A stretch of DNA of 64,000 nt from Alphaproteobacteria bacterium (lineage in GTDB: Bacteria; Pseudomonadota; Alphaproteobacteria; UBA8366; GCA-2717185): contig WLWY01000005.1 of NCBI GenBank assembly GCA_012103325.1, positions 434,001 through 498,000 on the forward strand, read 5' to 3'. The position numbers and the translations under genes were made by a program. The notes beneath the pieces were generated by a model. It worked only from the letters and a program-made list of their open reading frames with translations. It did no database searches and had not been told where the DNA came from. Below are positions 1-8,411 of this stretch, piece after piece; position 1 is the stretch's first letter; each line of letters opens with the position of its first letter.

Positions 1-1
1 T

Positions 2-295
2 GCGGCGGGGGACCATACCGCACGGCTTTGGGACGCAAATACTGGGGCGGTCCAGGGCGTGCTGGGCGGACACGCCAATGCCATCTATACGGCGGTGTTC
101 AGCCCGGACGGTACGCGGATACTGACGGCGTCGGCGGACGGGACGGCGCGGCTCTGGGATGCACATGTCGGCGTGGAGAGCAAGACGATTGCGTCCCTGA
201 AAGACCTCGTCGCTCATCTGGAAGCCGTCCTTCCGCGCGCGCTGACCCGCGACGACCGGCGCGAGCTGACCCGAATTGCAAATGTGACCAGATAG
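2..295 (+). CDS. WD40-repeat protein, C-terminal end (5' truncated)
   Basis: The gene enters from the left edge and ends at TAG 293-295. The visible 97 residues contain the end of one WD40 blade (ARLWD) and one full repeat (GHANAIYTAVFSPDG followed by SADGTARLWD). A short helical tail follows, with LVAHLEAVLPRALTRDDRREL. Such a tail, with a PR.LT..(Q/R)R core, is common after bacterial WD40 propellers that are fused to N-terminal signalling or STAND/protease domains. The effector part lies outside the window, so its function cannot be stated. The propeller presumably serves as a protein-binding scaffold. Confidence 0.8.
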   Translation, partial: AAGDHTARLWDANTGAVQGVLGGHANAIYTAVFSPDGTRILTASADGTARLWDAHVGVESKTIASLKDLVAHLEAVLPRALTRDDRRELTRIANVTR

Positions 296-363
296 CGCAT
301 CCGGTTGCCAAGCTGGCGGCGACGCGCGAAACTTGCCCGGAAATCAATGCGGGAGAGTACAGC

Positions 364-2412
364 GTGATTGTAGGAATCGAGGTCGGTGGGACCTTTACCG
401 ACCTGGTTATGGTTGACGAGTCGGGTCAACTATCCATCCATAAGCTGCCTTCGACGCCAAGCGACCCGAGCGTCGCGGCGGTCGACGGTCTGCGGGAAAT
501 CCTGGATGCGGCGAACGCGTCCGGCAGTGCGGTATCGGAACTGCTGCACGGGTCGACGATTGCGGCGAACGCACTGATTCAGCGGCGCGGTGCGCGTACG
601 GCGCTGATCACGACGCGCGGATTCCGCGACGTTCTGTTCATCCAGCGTCAGGACAAGACTGTCGTCTACGATATGTTCTACCAGAAGGCCGAGCCGCTGA
701 TTTCGCGTGCCGCGGTGCACGAAGTCACCGAGCGGGTGGGCGCCGATGGGGAGGTCGTGACGCCGCTCGATGCGCGCGAGGCGGAAGCTCTGGTCGACGA
801 TCTCGTCGGCGGTCAGGATGTCGAGTCGGTCGCCGTGTGCCTGCTGCACGCCTATGCCAATCCCAGCCATGAACAGGCGATCGGCGACATCATCAAGCGG
901 AAATACCCGAATGTCCGGGTTTCGTTGTCGTCAGAGGTGGCGCCGGAGCACCGCGAGTACGAGCGCACCAGCACGGCAGTGATCGACGCCTATATCGGCC
1001 CGGCGGTGGAGAAATATCTGACCAAGTTCGGCGATTCCGTGCGCGAGGTTGGGTTCGACGGCACGCCGCTCATCATGCAGTCCAACGGCGGTGCGGTGCC
1101 GCTGGAAACGGCGCGGCGGCTTACCGCCAACATGTTCGTGTCCGGTCCGGCAGCCGCCGTAACCGCGGCGTCGGAAGTGGCCCAGGCGACGGGGATTTCC
1201 GATGTCATCTCCATCGATGTCGGCGGTACGAGCTGCGATGTCTGCCTGATCACCAACGGCATGCCGCAGACGACGGTCAAAGGCACGGCGGAATTCAGCG
1301 TCGACGGCCTGCCGCTCAATGTTGTCATGACCGATATCGTCACCATCGGCGCCGGAGGCGGGAGTATCGCCCATATCGATGCTGGCGGCATGCTGCAGGT
1401 CGGGCCGCAGAGCGCGGGCGCCGATCCGGGGCCGGCCTGCTACGGCCATGGTGGTGAATTCTTTACGTTGACCGATGCGATGCTGTTGCTGGGTCTGCTC
1501 GACCCGGAGGCGGTGCTGCCGGGTGGGATCAAGCTGCAATCGGATCTGTCGGAAAAGGCGGCGGCGGACCTCTGTGGCCGGCTCGATCTGGAGCCCTTGG
1601 CGCTGGCGGAACGGGTGTACCGGATCGCCATTGTCAACATGGCGCAGGCCTTGCGCCGCGTCAGCGTCAAGCGCGGCTATGATCCGCGCCAGTTCGCGCT
1701 GCTGCCCTGCGGCGGTGCCGGCGCTTTGATCGCTGGACCGCTGGCGGTCGAGATGGGCATGGATCAGATCCTCGTGCCGCCGCATCCTGGAATTTTCTCG
1801 GCGTATGGATTGGCGGTGGCCGATGTCCGCATCGACTATGTGCGGGCGGACGGCGCGGTGCGGACCGATACGCTGACCAAGGAAGGGTTTGCCGAGCGGA
1901 TTGAGGATCTGCGCAACCGGGCTAAAACGGAGTTTTCGGCGCTCGGCTATGATCCGGATGCTCTGACTCTGAGCTTCGCCGTCGACGCCCGTTATGTCGG
2001 GCAGGGCTACGAATTGCGCGTGCCGATCGACCCGGAAAGCGTGGCCCGCGGCGGGGTCGAGACGCTGGTCGCCAAGTTCCATGATTTGCACGAGCTGCAA
2101 TACAACCACGCCTTCCGGAAGAGCCGAGTCGAGGCGATATCGTTCCGGCTGACGGCGGAGCATCCGCGTCCCGCGCTGTCGCATGCGGCTACCGGCGCAG
2201 GCGGGACCGAAAGCACCGGCAGCCGTTCGATTGCCCTGCCGGGCCTGACCGGCTCCTACGCGATCTATCAGCGCGAGGGCCTGCCCGAGGGGTTTAGGGC
2301 CGAGGGCCCGGCCATCGTGGTCGAGGCGACGACCAGCACGCCGGTGCCGCCGGGCTGGGGCTTCGAAGTGGTTACGAACGGCGCCATCAAGCTGACGCGG
2401 AGCGCCGAATGA
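364..2412 (+). CDS. hyuA: Hydantoinase/oxoprolinase family protein, subunit A (HyuA-like)
   Basis: This 682-residue protein has the ATP-grasping actin-like fold of the HyuA/oxoprolinase/acetone carboxylase family. The first phosphate loop VGGTFTD is at residues 7-13 and a second, DVGGTSCD, is near residue 285. Members use ATP to open cyclic amides (hydantoins, 5-oxoproline) or to activate ketones, together with a B subunit. I place the start at GTG 364, with ribosome site GGGAGAG at 351-357. The frame stays open further upstream, but that stretch overlaps the WD40 gene in another frame and looks non-coding. The end overlaps hyuB1 by 4 bp (ATGA), implying translational coupling. The substrate cannot be read from sequence. 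Confidence 0.9.
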   Translation: MIVGIEVGGTFTDLVMVDESGQLSIHKLPSTPSDPSVAAVDGLREILDAANASGSAVSELLHGSTIAANALIQRRGARTALITTRGFRDVLFIQRQDKTVVYDMFYQKAEPLISRAAVHEVTERVGADGEVVTPLDAREAEALVDDLVGGQDVESVAVCLLHAYANPSHEQAIGDIIKRKYPNVRVSLSSEVAPEHREYERTSTAVIDAYIGPAVEKYLTKFGDSVREVGFDGTPLIMQSNGGAVPLETARRLTANMFVSGPAAAVTAASEVAQATGISDVISIDVGGTSCDVCLITNGMPQTTVKGTAEFSVDGLPLNVVMTDIVTIGAGGGSIAHIDAGGMLQVGPQSAGADPGPACYGHGGEFFTLTDAMLLLGLLDPEAVLPGGIKLQSDLSEKAAADLCGRLDLEPLALAERVYRIAIVNMAQALRRVSVKRGYDPRQFALLPCGGAGALIAGPLAVEMGMDQILVPPHPGIFSAYGLAVADVRIDYVRADGAVRTDTLTKEGFAERIEDLRNRAKTEFSALGYDPDALTLSFAVDARYVGQGYELRVPIDPESVARGGVETLVAKFHDLHELQYNHAFRKSRVEAISFRLTAEHPRPALSHAATGAGGTESTGSRSIALPGLTGSYAIYQREGLPEGFRAEGPAIVVEATTSTPVPPGWGFEVVTNGAIKLTRSAE

Positions 2413-4088
2413 ATTCGATAGACCCCGCTGACTTCAATGTCGTTTCCAGTGCGTATAAATCCATTGCGCAGGAAATGCAGGACATCATGCTGCGCGCCGC
2501 ATACTCCTCGCTGGTGCGCGAGGCGAAGGATTGTTCGACCTGCGTGATGGATGCGCAGGCGCGCACCGTGGCGCAGGCGGAAGCGATCCCGGTGCATATG
2601 AATTCGCTCGCCGCGGCGGTGCCCTTCATCAAGGCGCGGTACGATTTTGCCACCCTGCGGCCGACAGACGCCTTCATTACCAACAATCCCTATCAGAACG
2701 GCCAACACCTGAACGATGTCATCTTCATCATGCCGGTTTTCTACGAGGGCAAACTGGCGGCGTTTACCGGCAGTATCTGCCACCATCTCGAACTCGGCGG
2801 CGCGGTCGCAGGCTCGAATGCGGATGCGACGGAGCTGTATCAGGAAGGGCTGATCCTGCCGACCCTGCGCATCGACGTCGAGAAGGACCTCGACGACGGC
2901 CCTGTCGAACAGATCATCGCCGCCAATGTCCGCCTGCCGGAAACGATCATCGGCGATTTTCATGCGCAGATTTCCGCCGTCATGCGCGGGCGCGATCTGC
3001 TGCAGGAACTGTTCGGCCGGCATGGGCTCGACCTGTCGACGGCCTGCATGGCGGCGTTACAGGACTATTCCGAGAAAATGATCCGCGCGACGATTGCCAG
3101 TCTGCCGGACGGCGAATATTTTGCGGAAGACAAGCTCGACGGGCGGACATTGAACAGCACCCAGCCGGTGATCCGGGCGCGCGTCGTGATCGATGGCGAT
3201 CAGGCGCTGGTCGATATGTCGGGAACAGATGATCAGGTGCCGTGGCCGGTCAATAATCCGGTCGCTTCGACCCAGTCGGCAGTGCTGACCGTGTTCGGCC
3301 AGTTGGCGGGCTCCGGAGTGCCGACGAATGACGGGATCTACCGGCCCATCGAAATCGTGACCCGCAAGGGCTCGCTGCTCGACCCGCATCATCCCGCACC
3401 GGTGCAGAGCCGTATGTCGGCGGCCTACCGGACGGCGTCGTCGGTGAAACGCGCCCTGGCGGAAGCCGCGCCGGATATGTTCTCCGCCGCGGGTGCGGAC
3501 ACCACCAACTCGATCACGATGAGCCGGGTCGGCGATGACGGCTACGAGATGTTCTGCGAGATCGTGATGGGCGGCAACGGGGCCGGTCCTGGCAACGACG
3601 GGGCGGAAGTCGTAGCCCAGATGCTGTCGAATACGGGCAACACGCCAACCGAAGCCATCGAGATGGATCAGAGTTTCGTGCGTATCGCCGAATACGCGCT
3701 GATTCCCGATTCCGGCGGTCCGGGGCAGCAACGCGGGGGCCTCGGTGTGCGGCGGATTTACGATGTGTTGCGTGATGGCGTGCTGCTCAGCACCTATGGC
3801 GACCGCCACAATACGCCGCCCTGGGGTCTGGCGGACGGCTACGATGGCAGTTTCTCCGCGTTCACAATAATCCGGGACGGCGAGGAAATCCGCATCCCCG
3901 CGTCGACCAATATGGAATGTCGCGAGGGCGACCGGCTGATCATCGAGATTTCCGGCGGCGGCGGCTATGGCGATGCGAAGGCGCGCGACCGCGAGGCGGT
4001 GCGAGACGATCTGGCCTGCGGCCGCATCGGCGTTCGGGCGGCAACCGAAGTTTATGGACTGAACCTAAATGAGGCCGCCGCCGAGTAG
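2409..4088 (+). CDS. hyuB: Hydantoinase B/oxoprolinase family protein, first copy (HyuB1)
   Basis: This 559-residue HyuB-family subunit carries the family landmarks: CSTCVMDAQARTVAQAEAIPVHM in the N-terminal 60 residues, an ITNNPYQNGQHLND segment near residue 100, and a glycine-rich SGGGGYGD near the C terminus. HyuB partners HyuA in ATP-dependent hydrolysis or carboxylation of cyclic amides or ketones. Its start overlaps the hyuA stop. The next gene is a close copy of it, so the operon encodes one A and two B subunits. Known multi-subunit relatives such as acetophenone carboxylase also use several A/B paralogues, but no substrate can be assigned here. Confidence 0.92.
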   Translation: MNSIDPADFNVVSSAYKSIAQEMQDIMLRAAYSSLVREAKDCSTCVMDAQARTVAQAEAIPVHMNSLAAAVPFIKARYDFATLRPTDAFITNNPYQNGQHLNDVIFIMPVFYEGKLAAFTGSICHHLELGGAVAGSNADATELYQEGLILPTLRIDVEKDLDDGPVEQIIAANVRLPETIIGDFHAQISAVMRGRDLLQELFGRHGLDLSTACMAALQDYSEKMIRATIASLPDGEYFAEDKLDGRTLNSTQPVIRARVVIDGDQALVDMSGTDDQVPWPVNNPVASTQSAVLTVFGQLAGSGVPTNDGIYRPIEIVTRKGSLLDPHHPAPVQSRMSAAYRTASSVKRALAEAAPDMFSAAGADTTNSITMSRVGDDGYEMFCEIVMGGNGAGPGNDGAEVVAQMLSNTGNTPTEAIEMDQSFVRIAEYALIPDSGGPGQQRGGLGVRRIYDVLRDGVLLSTYGDRHNTPPWGLADGYDGSFSAFTIIRDGEEIRIPASTNMECREGDRLIIEISGGGGYGDAKARDREAVRDDLACGRIGVRAATEVYGLNLNEAAAE

Positions 4089-4107
4089 GCGACGCATGGA
4101 GCAGAGC

Positions 4108-5781
4108 ATGAGCAAGATCGATCCGGCCGATTTCAACGTCATCACCAGCGCGTTCAAATCCATTGCGCAGGAGATGAGCGATATCCTGCTGCTGTCGGCC
4201 TATTCCTCCATCGTGCGGGAAGCCAAGGACTGTTCCACCTGTGTCATGGATGCGCAGGCGCGCACGGTGGCCCAGGCGGAAGCGATCCCCATGCACATGA
4301 ATTCGCTCGCCGCCGCCGTGCCCTATATCCGCGCCAAGTACGATCTGGAAACCGTGCGCCCAACCGACGCCTTCATCACCAATAATCCGTACGAAAACGG
4401 GCAGCACCTCAACGACATCATCTTCATCCTGCCGATCTTTCACGAGGGCAAGCTGGCGGCCTTCGCGGGCAGCATCTGCCATCATTTGGAAGTGGGCGGT
4501 GCCGTTGCCGGATCGAACGCGAATGCGACGGAGCTGTTCCAGGAAGGGCTGATCCTGCCGACGATGCGGATCGATATCGAGAAGGATCTCGGCGACGGCC
4601 CGGTCGAACAAATTATCGCCACCAATGTCCGCCTGCCGGAAATCGTCATCGGCGATTTCCATGCCCAGATCTCCGCGGTGATGCGCGGCCGCGAGCTGAT
4701 GCAGGATCTTTTCAAGCGCTATGGATCGGAGCTCACATCCGCCTGCATGGCCGGCTTGCAGGATTATTCCGAAAAGATGCTGCGGGACACGATTTCGAAA
4801 TTGCCGGACGGCGAATATTTCGCCGAAGACAAGCTTGACGGCCAGCAACTCAACAGCCCGCAGCCGGTGATCCGTGCCAGGGTCGTGATCGAAGGCGATC
4901 AGGCGATGGTCGATCTGTCGAAGAGCGACGACCAGATTACCTGGCCCGTCAACAACCCGGTTGCCTCGACCCATTCCGCCGTCTTGACCGTGTTTGGACA
5001 GCTGGCCGGCGCGGGCGTGCCGACCAACGACGGCATCTACCGGCCCATCGAGGTGAAGACCCGCAAGGGCTCGATGCTCGATCCGCATCGCCCCGCACCA
5101 GTGCGTGGCCGCATGTCGGCGTCCTACCGCGCCGCGTCTGCCGTCAAGCGGGCCTTGGCGGAGGCGGCACCGGAGCTGTTTTCCGCCGCCGGCGCGGACA
5201 CGACCAATACCGTCACGATGAGTCAGCCGGGCGCCGACGGCTATCAGATGTTCGCCGAGATTATCATGGGTGGCAACGGAGCCGGACCGAGCAATGACGG
5301 CGCGGAAGTCGTGGCGCAGATGCTGTCGAATACCGGCAATACGCCGACAGAAGCGATCGAGATGGATCAGGACTTCGTGCGCATCGTCGAATATTCCTTG
5401 ATCACCGACTCGGGCGGTGCGGGCCAGAAACGCGGAGGCCTCGGCGCGCGGCGGGTATACGATATCCTCGGCGACAATGTACTGATCAGCACCAACAGCG
5501 ACCGGCACAATTCGACACCCTGGGGTCTGGCCGGCGGCTATGACGGGACCTTCGTGTCCTTCACCCTGATCCGCGACGGCGAGGAAATCCGCTATCCGGG
5601 CGCGTCCAACATTCAATGCCGCAAGGGCGACCGCTTCGTGATCGAGATTTCCGGCGGCGGTGGTTACGGAGACCCGAAATTGCGCGAACGCAGCGCGGTC
5701 CGCGACGATCTCGCCTGCGGGCGCATTAGCGAACGGGCGGCGAGAGAAGTGTACGGGCTGATGGACGTCGCGGCGGAATAG
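4108..5781 (+). CDS. hyuB: Hydantoinase B/oxoprolinase family protein, second copy (HyuB2)
   Basis: This 557-residue HyuB-family protein aligns over its full length with the preceding gene; by eye roughly three quarters of residues match. I chose ATG 4108 because its product (MSKIDPADFNV) lines up with the first copy (MNSIDPADFNV) and GGAG lies at 4098-4101. In-frame starts at 4069 and 4096 are possible. Nineteen bases separate it from hyuB1, so all three genes should be co-transcribed. The two copies differ mainly by conservative changes, and the family landmarks (CSTCVMDAQAR, SGGGGYGD) are intact in both. Either a hetero-oligomer or a recent duplication with specialisation would fit. Confidence 0.9.
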   Translation: MSKIDPADFNVITSAFKSIAQEMSDILLLSAYSSIVREAKDCSTCVMDAQARTVAQAEAIPMHMNSLAAAVPYIRAKYDLETVRPTDAFITNNPYENGQHLNDIIFILPIFHEGKLAAFAGSICHHLEVGGAVAGSNANATELFQEGLILPTMRIDIEKDLGDGPVEQIIATNVRLPEIVIGDFHAQISAVMRGRELMQDLFKRYGSELTSACMAGLQDYSEKMLRDTISKLPDGEYFAEDKLDGQQLNSPQPVIRARVVIEGDQAMVDLSKSDDQITWPVNNPVASTHSAVLTVFGQLAGAGVPTNDGIYRPIEVKTRKGSMLDPHRPAPVRGRMSASYRAASAVKRALAEAAPELFSAAGADTTNTVTMSQPGADGYQMFAEIIMGGNGAGPSNDGAEVVAQMLSNTGNTPTEAIEMDQDFVRIVEYSLITDSGGAGQKRGGLGARRVYDILGDNVLISTNSDRHNSTPWGLAGGYDGTFVSFTLIRDGEEIRYPGASNIQCRKGDRFVIEISGGGGYGDPKLRERSAVRDDLACGRISERAAREVYGLMDVAAE

Positions 5782-5790
5782 GCGGCGGTA

Positions 5791-5916
5791 CCCCCCACCC
5801 TAACCCTGAAATGCCTGTGATGGACATTTCAGCCCACAAGGGGGAAGGGGAAACAAAAATTAGGCGCCAACAGATTACTCCCTCCCCCTTGAGGGGGGAG
5901 GGCTGGGGTGGGTGTG
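5791..5916. repeat. Intergenic G/C-run palindromic element
   Basis: The gap between the convergent hyuB2 and alpha/beta hydrolase genes holds nested inverted repeats. Outer arms are a CCCCCCACCCTAACCC-type run at 5791-5806 and its approximate complement GGCTGGGGTGGGTGTG at 5901-5916. Inside are a GAAATG...CATTTC hairpin (5808-5829) and a CCTCCCCC-TTGA-GGGGGGAGG hairpin at 5881-5901. Elements of this look recur between genes in many alphaproteobacteria, which I recall rather than tested. It probably also ends transcription from both sides. Confidence 0.55.
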
Positions 5917-5947
5917 TGATGCCTCCGCTAGGGGGCGTGTTTGAGGG

Positions 5948-6763
5948 TTAGAGATTGGTCAGAAACTCATCCAGGACCGCATTAAACGCGTCCGGCGAGT
6001 CGAAATTCGGAAAGTGTGCCGCGCCTTCGATGATCGACATCCGCGCATTCGGAATGTCCGAGCCGTAGATCGCCATCCGTTCCGGCGTCGTCGACGCGTC
6101 TTTCGATCCCGCGGCGACCAGGGTCGGTGCCGCAATGTCACCCAGCCTGTCATCATAGTTCATCGCTGCAATCGCGACGCAGGCGCGCTCGTAACCTTCG
6201 ACGGTGCCGCCCGTCGCCATATCCCGCAACTGCGCGTAGCCTTCGGGGGCGTCCGTCCGATACCCGTCACGGTTCAGGCGCTCCAGCATCGCGTCGACTT
6301 GCAGGGCGAGACCGCGCTCGTCCGCGTGCATTTTGGCGATGTTCTCGCGCTGTATCTGTGCCCGTTCCTTCGGCAGTACACCTTGCGTCGCGAGCAGGGT
6401 CAGGCTGGCGAGCCGGTCAGGGTGATCCAACGCTAGGGCAAAGCCGGCCATGCCGCCGAGCGAACTGCCGGCGAAATGAGTGCGGTCGATATTGAGATGA
6501 TCGAGCAAGCCGATCACATCGCCGGCCAGATCCTCGATACTGAACGGCGCGCCATCGACGTCGGTTTGCGCATGACCCCTGAGGTTGAAGCACAGCACGC
6601 GATAGCGGTTGCGAAAGAAGGCGATTTGCGGCGCCCAACTGCGCATGTCGAGGGACAGGGCATGCGCCAGGGTAAGGACGGGCGCATCGGCCGGTCCGTC
6701 GAGCGAGTAGGTAAGCGTTACGCCATTGATGTCTTGCTGCACGGTATGCCTTTCAGGCTTCAA
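5948..6763 (-). CDS. Alpha/beta-fold hydrolase, enol-lactonase-like
   Basis: This 271-residue alpha/beta hydrolase has nucleophile elbow G-S-S-L-G with Ser101. The acid follows in GSKDAST and the histidine in GAAHFPNF near the C terminus. Length and layout resemble 3-oxoadipate enol-lactonase (PcaD) and related lactone or ester hydrolases. No other protocatechuate gene is nearby, so the substrate is open. It starts inside the end of the upstream racemase-fold gene (11-bp overlap), so the two form one minus-strand operon. Joint action on a carboxylic acid or lactone is an inference. Confidence 0.8.
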   Translation of the reverse strand: MKPERHTVQQDINGVTLTYSLDGPADAPVLTLAHALSLDMRSWAPQIAFFRNRYRVLCFNLRGHAQTDVDGAPFSIEDLAGDVIGLLDHLNIDRTHFAGSSLGGMAGFALALDHPDRLASLTLLATQGVLPKERAQIQRENIAKMHADERGLALQVDAMLERLNRDGYRTDAPEGYAQLRDMATGGTVEGYERACVAIAAMNYDDRLGDIAAPTLVAAGSKDASTTPERMAIYGSDIPNARMSIIEGAAHFPNFDSPDAFNAVLDEFLTNL

Positions 6764-7409
6764 GAAGACTGCGGAGCTTGCGCACCGCGCTGGCTGGGCT
6801 GGTCAGGATTGATTTCGAATAGCGTCCTTCGACGTCGTTTCGTGCCTGTGCGGTAGAGAATTGCGCCAGCATCAAGACATCCGGATCGTCGAGCTGATCC
6901 ACCGCGTCCGCGACCAGCTGGTTGTGCGTTGCCGCATCGCCCGCGCGCAACGCCGTCATCGCGTCGGGAACGCAGACGGTTTCGATCACCGCGGTGGCGT
7001 TGCGGGCTTCCGCCATTTCCTCGAACTCGCGGGTCATGGAGGGAATGCTGGGCTTGAAGGTCGCAATCATCCCAATTCGGTTGCCCATCGTGAGCGCTTC
7101 TTCGAACATCGCCTCGTTGGGCTTGAGCACGGGCATTGCCGCATGTGCGGTGGCGGCGGCTTCGATCGCCGTGCCGAACGCGGAACAGGTGAACAGAATG
7201 CCGTCCGCGCCGGTATCGACGGCATAGTCGGCGAGATGCTTGAACCGGTTCACCATCGCATCGTCGATTGTGCCCGCGGCCTGAAGATCCGCGGACAGCG
7301 AGTCTTCCAGAAGGCTGTACACATCGGCGTCGGGCCAGTCCGTTTCGAAGGCGTCGACCACGGGCTGGATCGCAACAGGTATCGCGTGGATGAGGGAAAT
7401 TCGTGGCAT
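6753..7409 (-). CDS. Aspartate/glutamate/hydantoin racemase-fold protein
   Basis: The product is 218 residues if translation begins at ATG 7409 (MPRISLIHA), preceded by AAAAGGA. The longer open frame lacks family similarity at its N terminus. It has the Asp/Glu racemase fold signature with one catalytic-type cysteine in ILFTCSAFG. The second cysteine expected in the C-terminal half (normally GCT-like) is absent; the corresponding stretch reads MLAQFSTA. Two-base racemases need both cysteines, so a decarboxylase, isomerase or lyase reaction is more plausible, as in the one-cysteine arylmalonate decarboxylase, although that enzyme keeps the other cysteine. It is co-oriented and overlapping with the hydrolase gene. 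Confidence 0.78.
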   Translation of the reverse strand: MPRISLIHAIPVAIQPVVDAFETDWPDADVYSLLEDSLSADLQAAGTIDDAMVNRFKHLADYAVDTGADGILFTCSAFGTAIEAAATAHAAMPVLKPNEAMFEEALTMGNRIGMIATFKPSIPSMTREFEEMAEARNATAVIETVCVPDAMTALRAGDAATHNQLVADAVDQLDDPDVLMLAQFSTAQARNDVEGRYSKSILTSPASAVRKLRSLLEA

Positions 7410-7548
7410 GCCATGGGTGTCCTTTTCTTCGGGTCCATCATTCTGCCGGTGGCGGTCGGAAATGCCAACACGAGAAGGGCTGGTTGGTGCCCACACCAGT
7501 TGCTTTGCTATGCTCCCAGAAGAACGATTCACAGGAAAAACGGAAAGC

Positions 7549-8409
7549 ATGAACGCATCCCCCCAAACCACCATGGCCGAGTTGCCGGAATCCGAGGTCA
7601 CCGGCGAGCTGGCGCGGATCTATGAGGAGATCAGAGTCTATTGCGGTGTCCCCTACGTGTCGTCCTTGCAGCGACACGTCGCGACGATGCCGGGATGCCT
7701 CGAATATGCTTGGGCCGCGTGCCGGCCCGCTTTTCTTGACGGCACCATCCCAGCGACGGCGTGGCGGCGCGTGAACATGGTGTCTGTCAGCCCGTTCCCG
7801 CCATTGACGTCTGCAGCTTTGCAGCTGATGGGTGTCGATGCGAACGGAATCCGGGCGATCCGCAATATCTGCGACAATTTCACCCGCGTCTCGCCGATCA
7901 ATCTGCTGTTCGCCGGATGCGTTGAGCGACTGATCGACGGCGCGGTCTTGGGTGGGCCAGATGTGGCGCGGCCGTCTGGGACGCCTCCCGATATGCTGCC
8001 TCCGATGCCGGCCATGATCGATGTGGACGATACGGATAAGGATATTGCATCGGTGCTCATGCAGTTGCGGACAGAAATCGGCGGTAAGCCCTTTGTACCG
8101 GGCCTGTATCGCTGTCTTGCGCACTGGCCAGCCTATCTGGCGCATGCCGCGACGTTAATTGAGCCAATGCTGAACGATGACACCGCCCGGCAAGCTCGCG
8201 CGTCGATTGCGGAGGCGATAATCGCGGCGGCGGATGATATCATTGCATCGCTGCCGCCGGTGCCGGCAGGCTACACGCCGCCGACGGCGGAGCAGGGCCG
8301 GGCGATTGTCGGTGCGATAAAAACATACCGGGTCACCAGCCCGGAAATGGTCGTGTTCGGATCCCTGTTGCGGGATGCGCTGCCGGCGAAAGATGAAGAA
8401 GGAGAATAA
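7549..8409 (+). CDS. DehI-like (group I 2-haloacid dehalogenase family) protein
   Basis: This 286-residue protein resembles DehI of Pseudomonas putida as I remember it. The N-terminal pattern is LPESEVTGELARIYEEIR...MPGCLEYAW. A second-half repeat is DVDDTDKDIASVLMQLRTEI...FVPGLYRCLAHWPAYLAHAAT. DehI enzymes are pseudo-dimers of two such halves that displace halide with water. Many genomic homologues lack a tested activity, so I name the family, not the reaction. The start is ATG 7549; ATG 7573 is an alternative. It is followed two bases later by the dioxygenase gene, which has a strong ribosome site. No halide or haloacid transporter is adjacent. Confidence 0.72.
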   Translation: MNASPQTTMAELPESEVTGELARIYEEIRVYCGVPYVSSLQRHVATMPGCLEYAWAACRPAFLDGTIPATAWRRVNMVSVSPFPPLTSAALQLMGVDANGIRAIRNICDNFTRVSPINLLFAGCVERLIDGAVLGGPDVARPSGTPPDMLPPMPAMIDVDDTDKDIASVLMQLRTEIGGKPFVPGLYRCLAHWPAYLAHAATLIEPMLNDDTARQARASIAEAIIAAADDIIASLPPVPAGYTPPTAEQGRAIVGAIKTYRVTSPEMVVFGSLLRDALPAKDEEGE

Positions 8410-8411
8410 GG

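Noticed and set aside
28..363. N-terminal extension of the first hyuA gene
   Set aside because: It overlaps the WD40 gene in another frame, has no family match, and GTG 364 has a good ribosome site and the proper N terminus.
3940..5616. Long minus-strand open frame opposite hyuB2 (558 residues)
   Set aside because: It is a high-GC antisense shadow rich in Arg, His and Asp; the sense strand encodes a clear HyuB. Similar shadows at 931-2184, 26046-27737 and 56758-58977 were rejected for the same reason.
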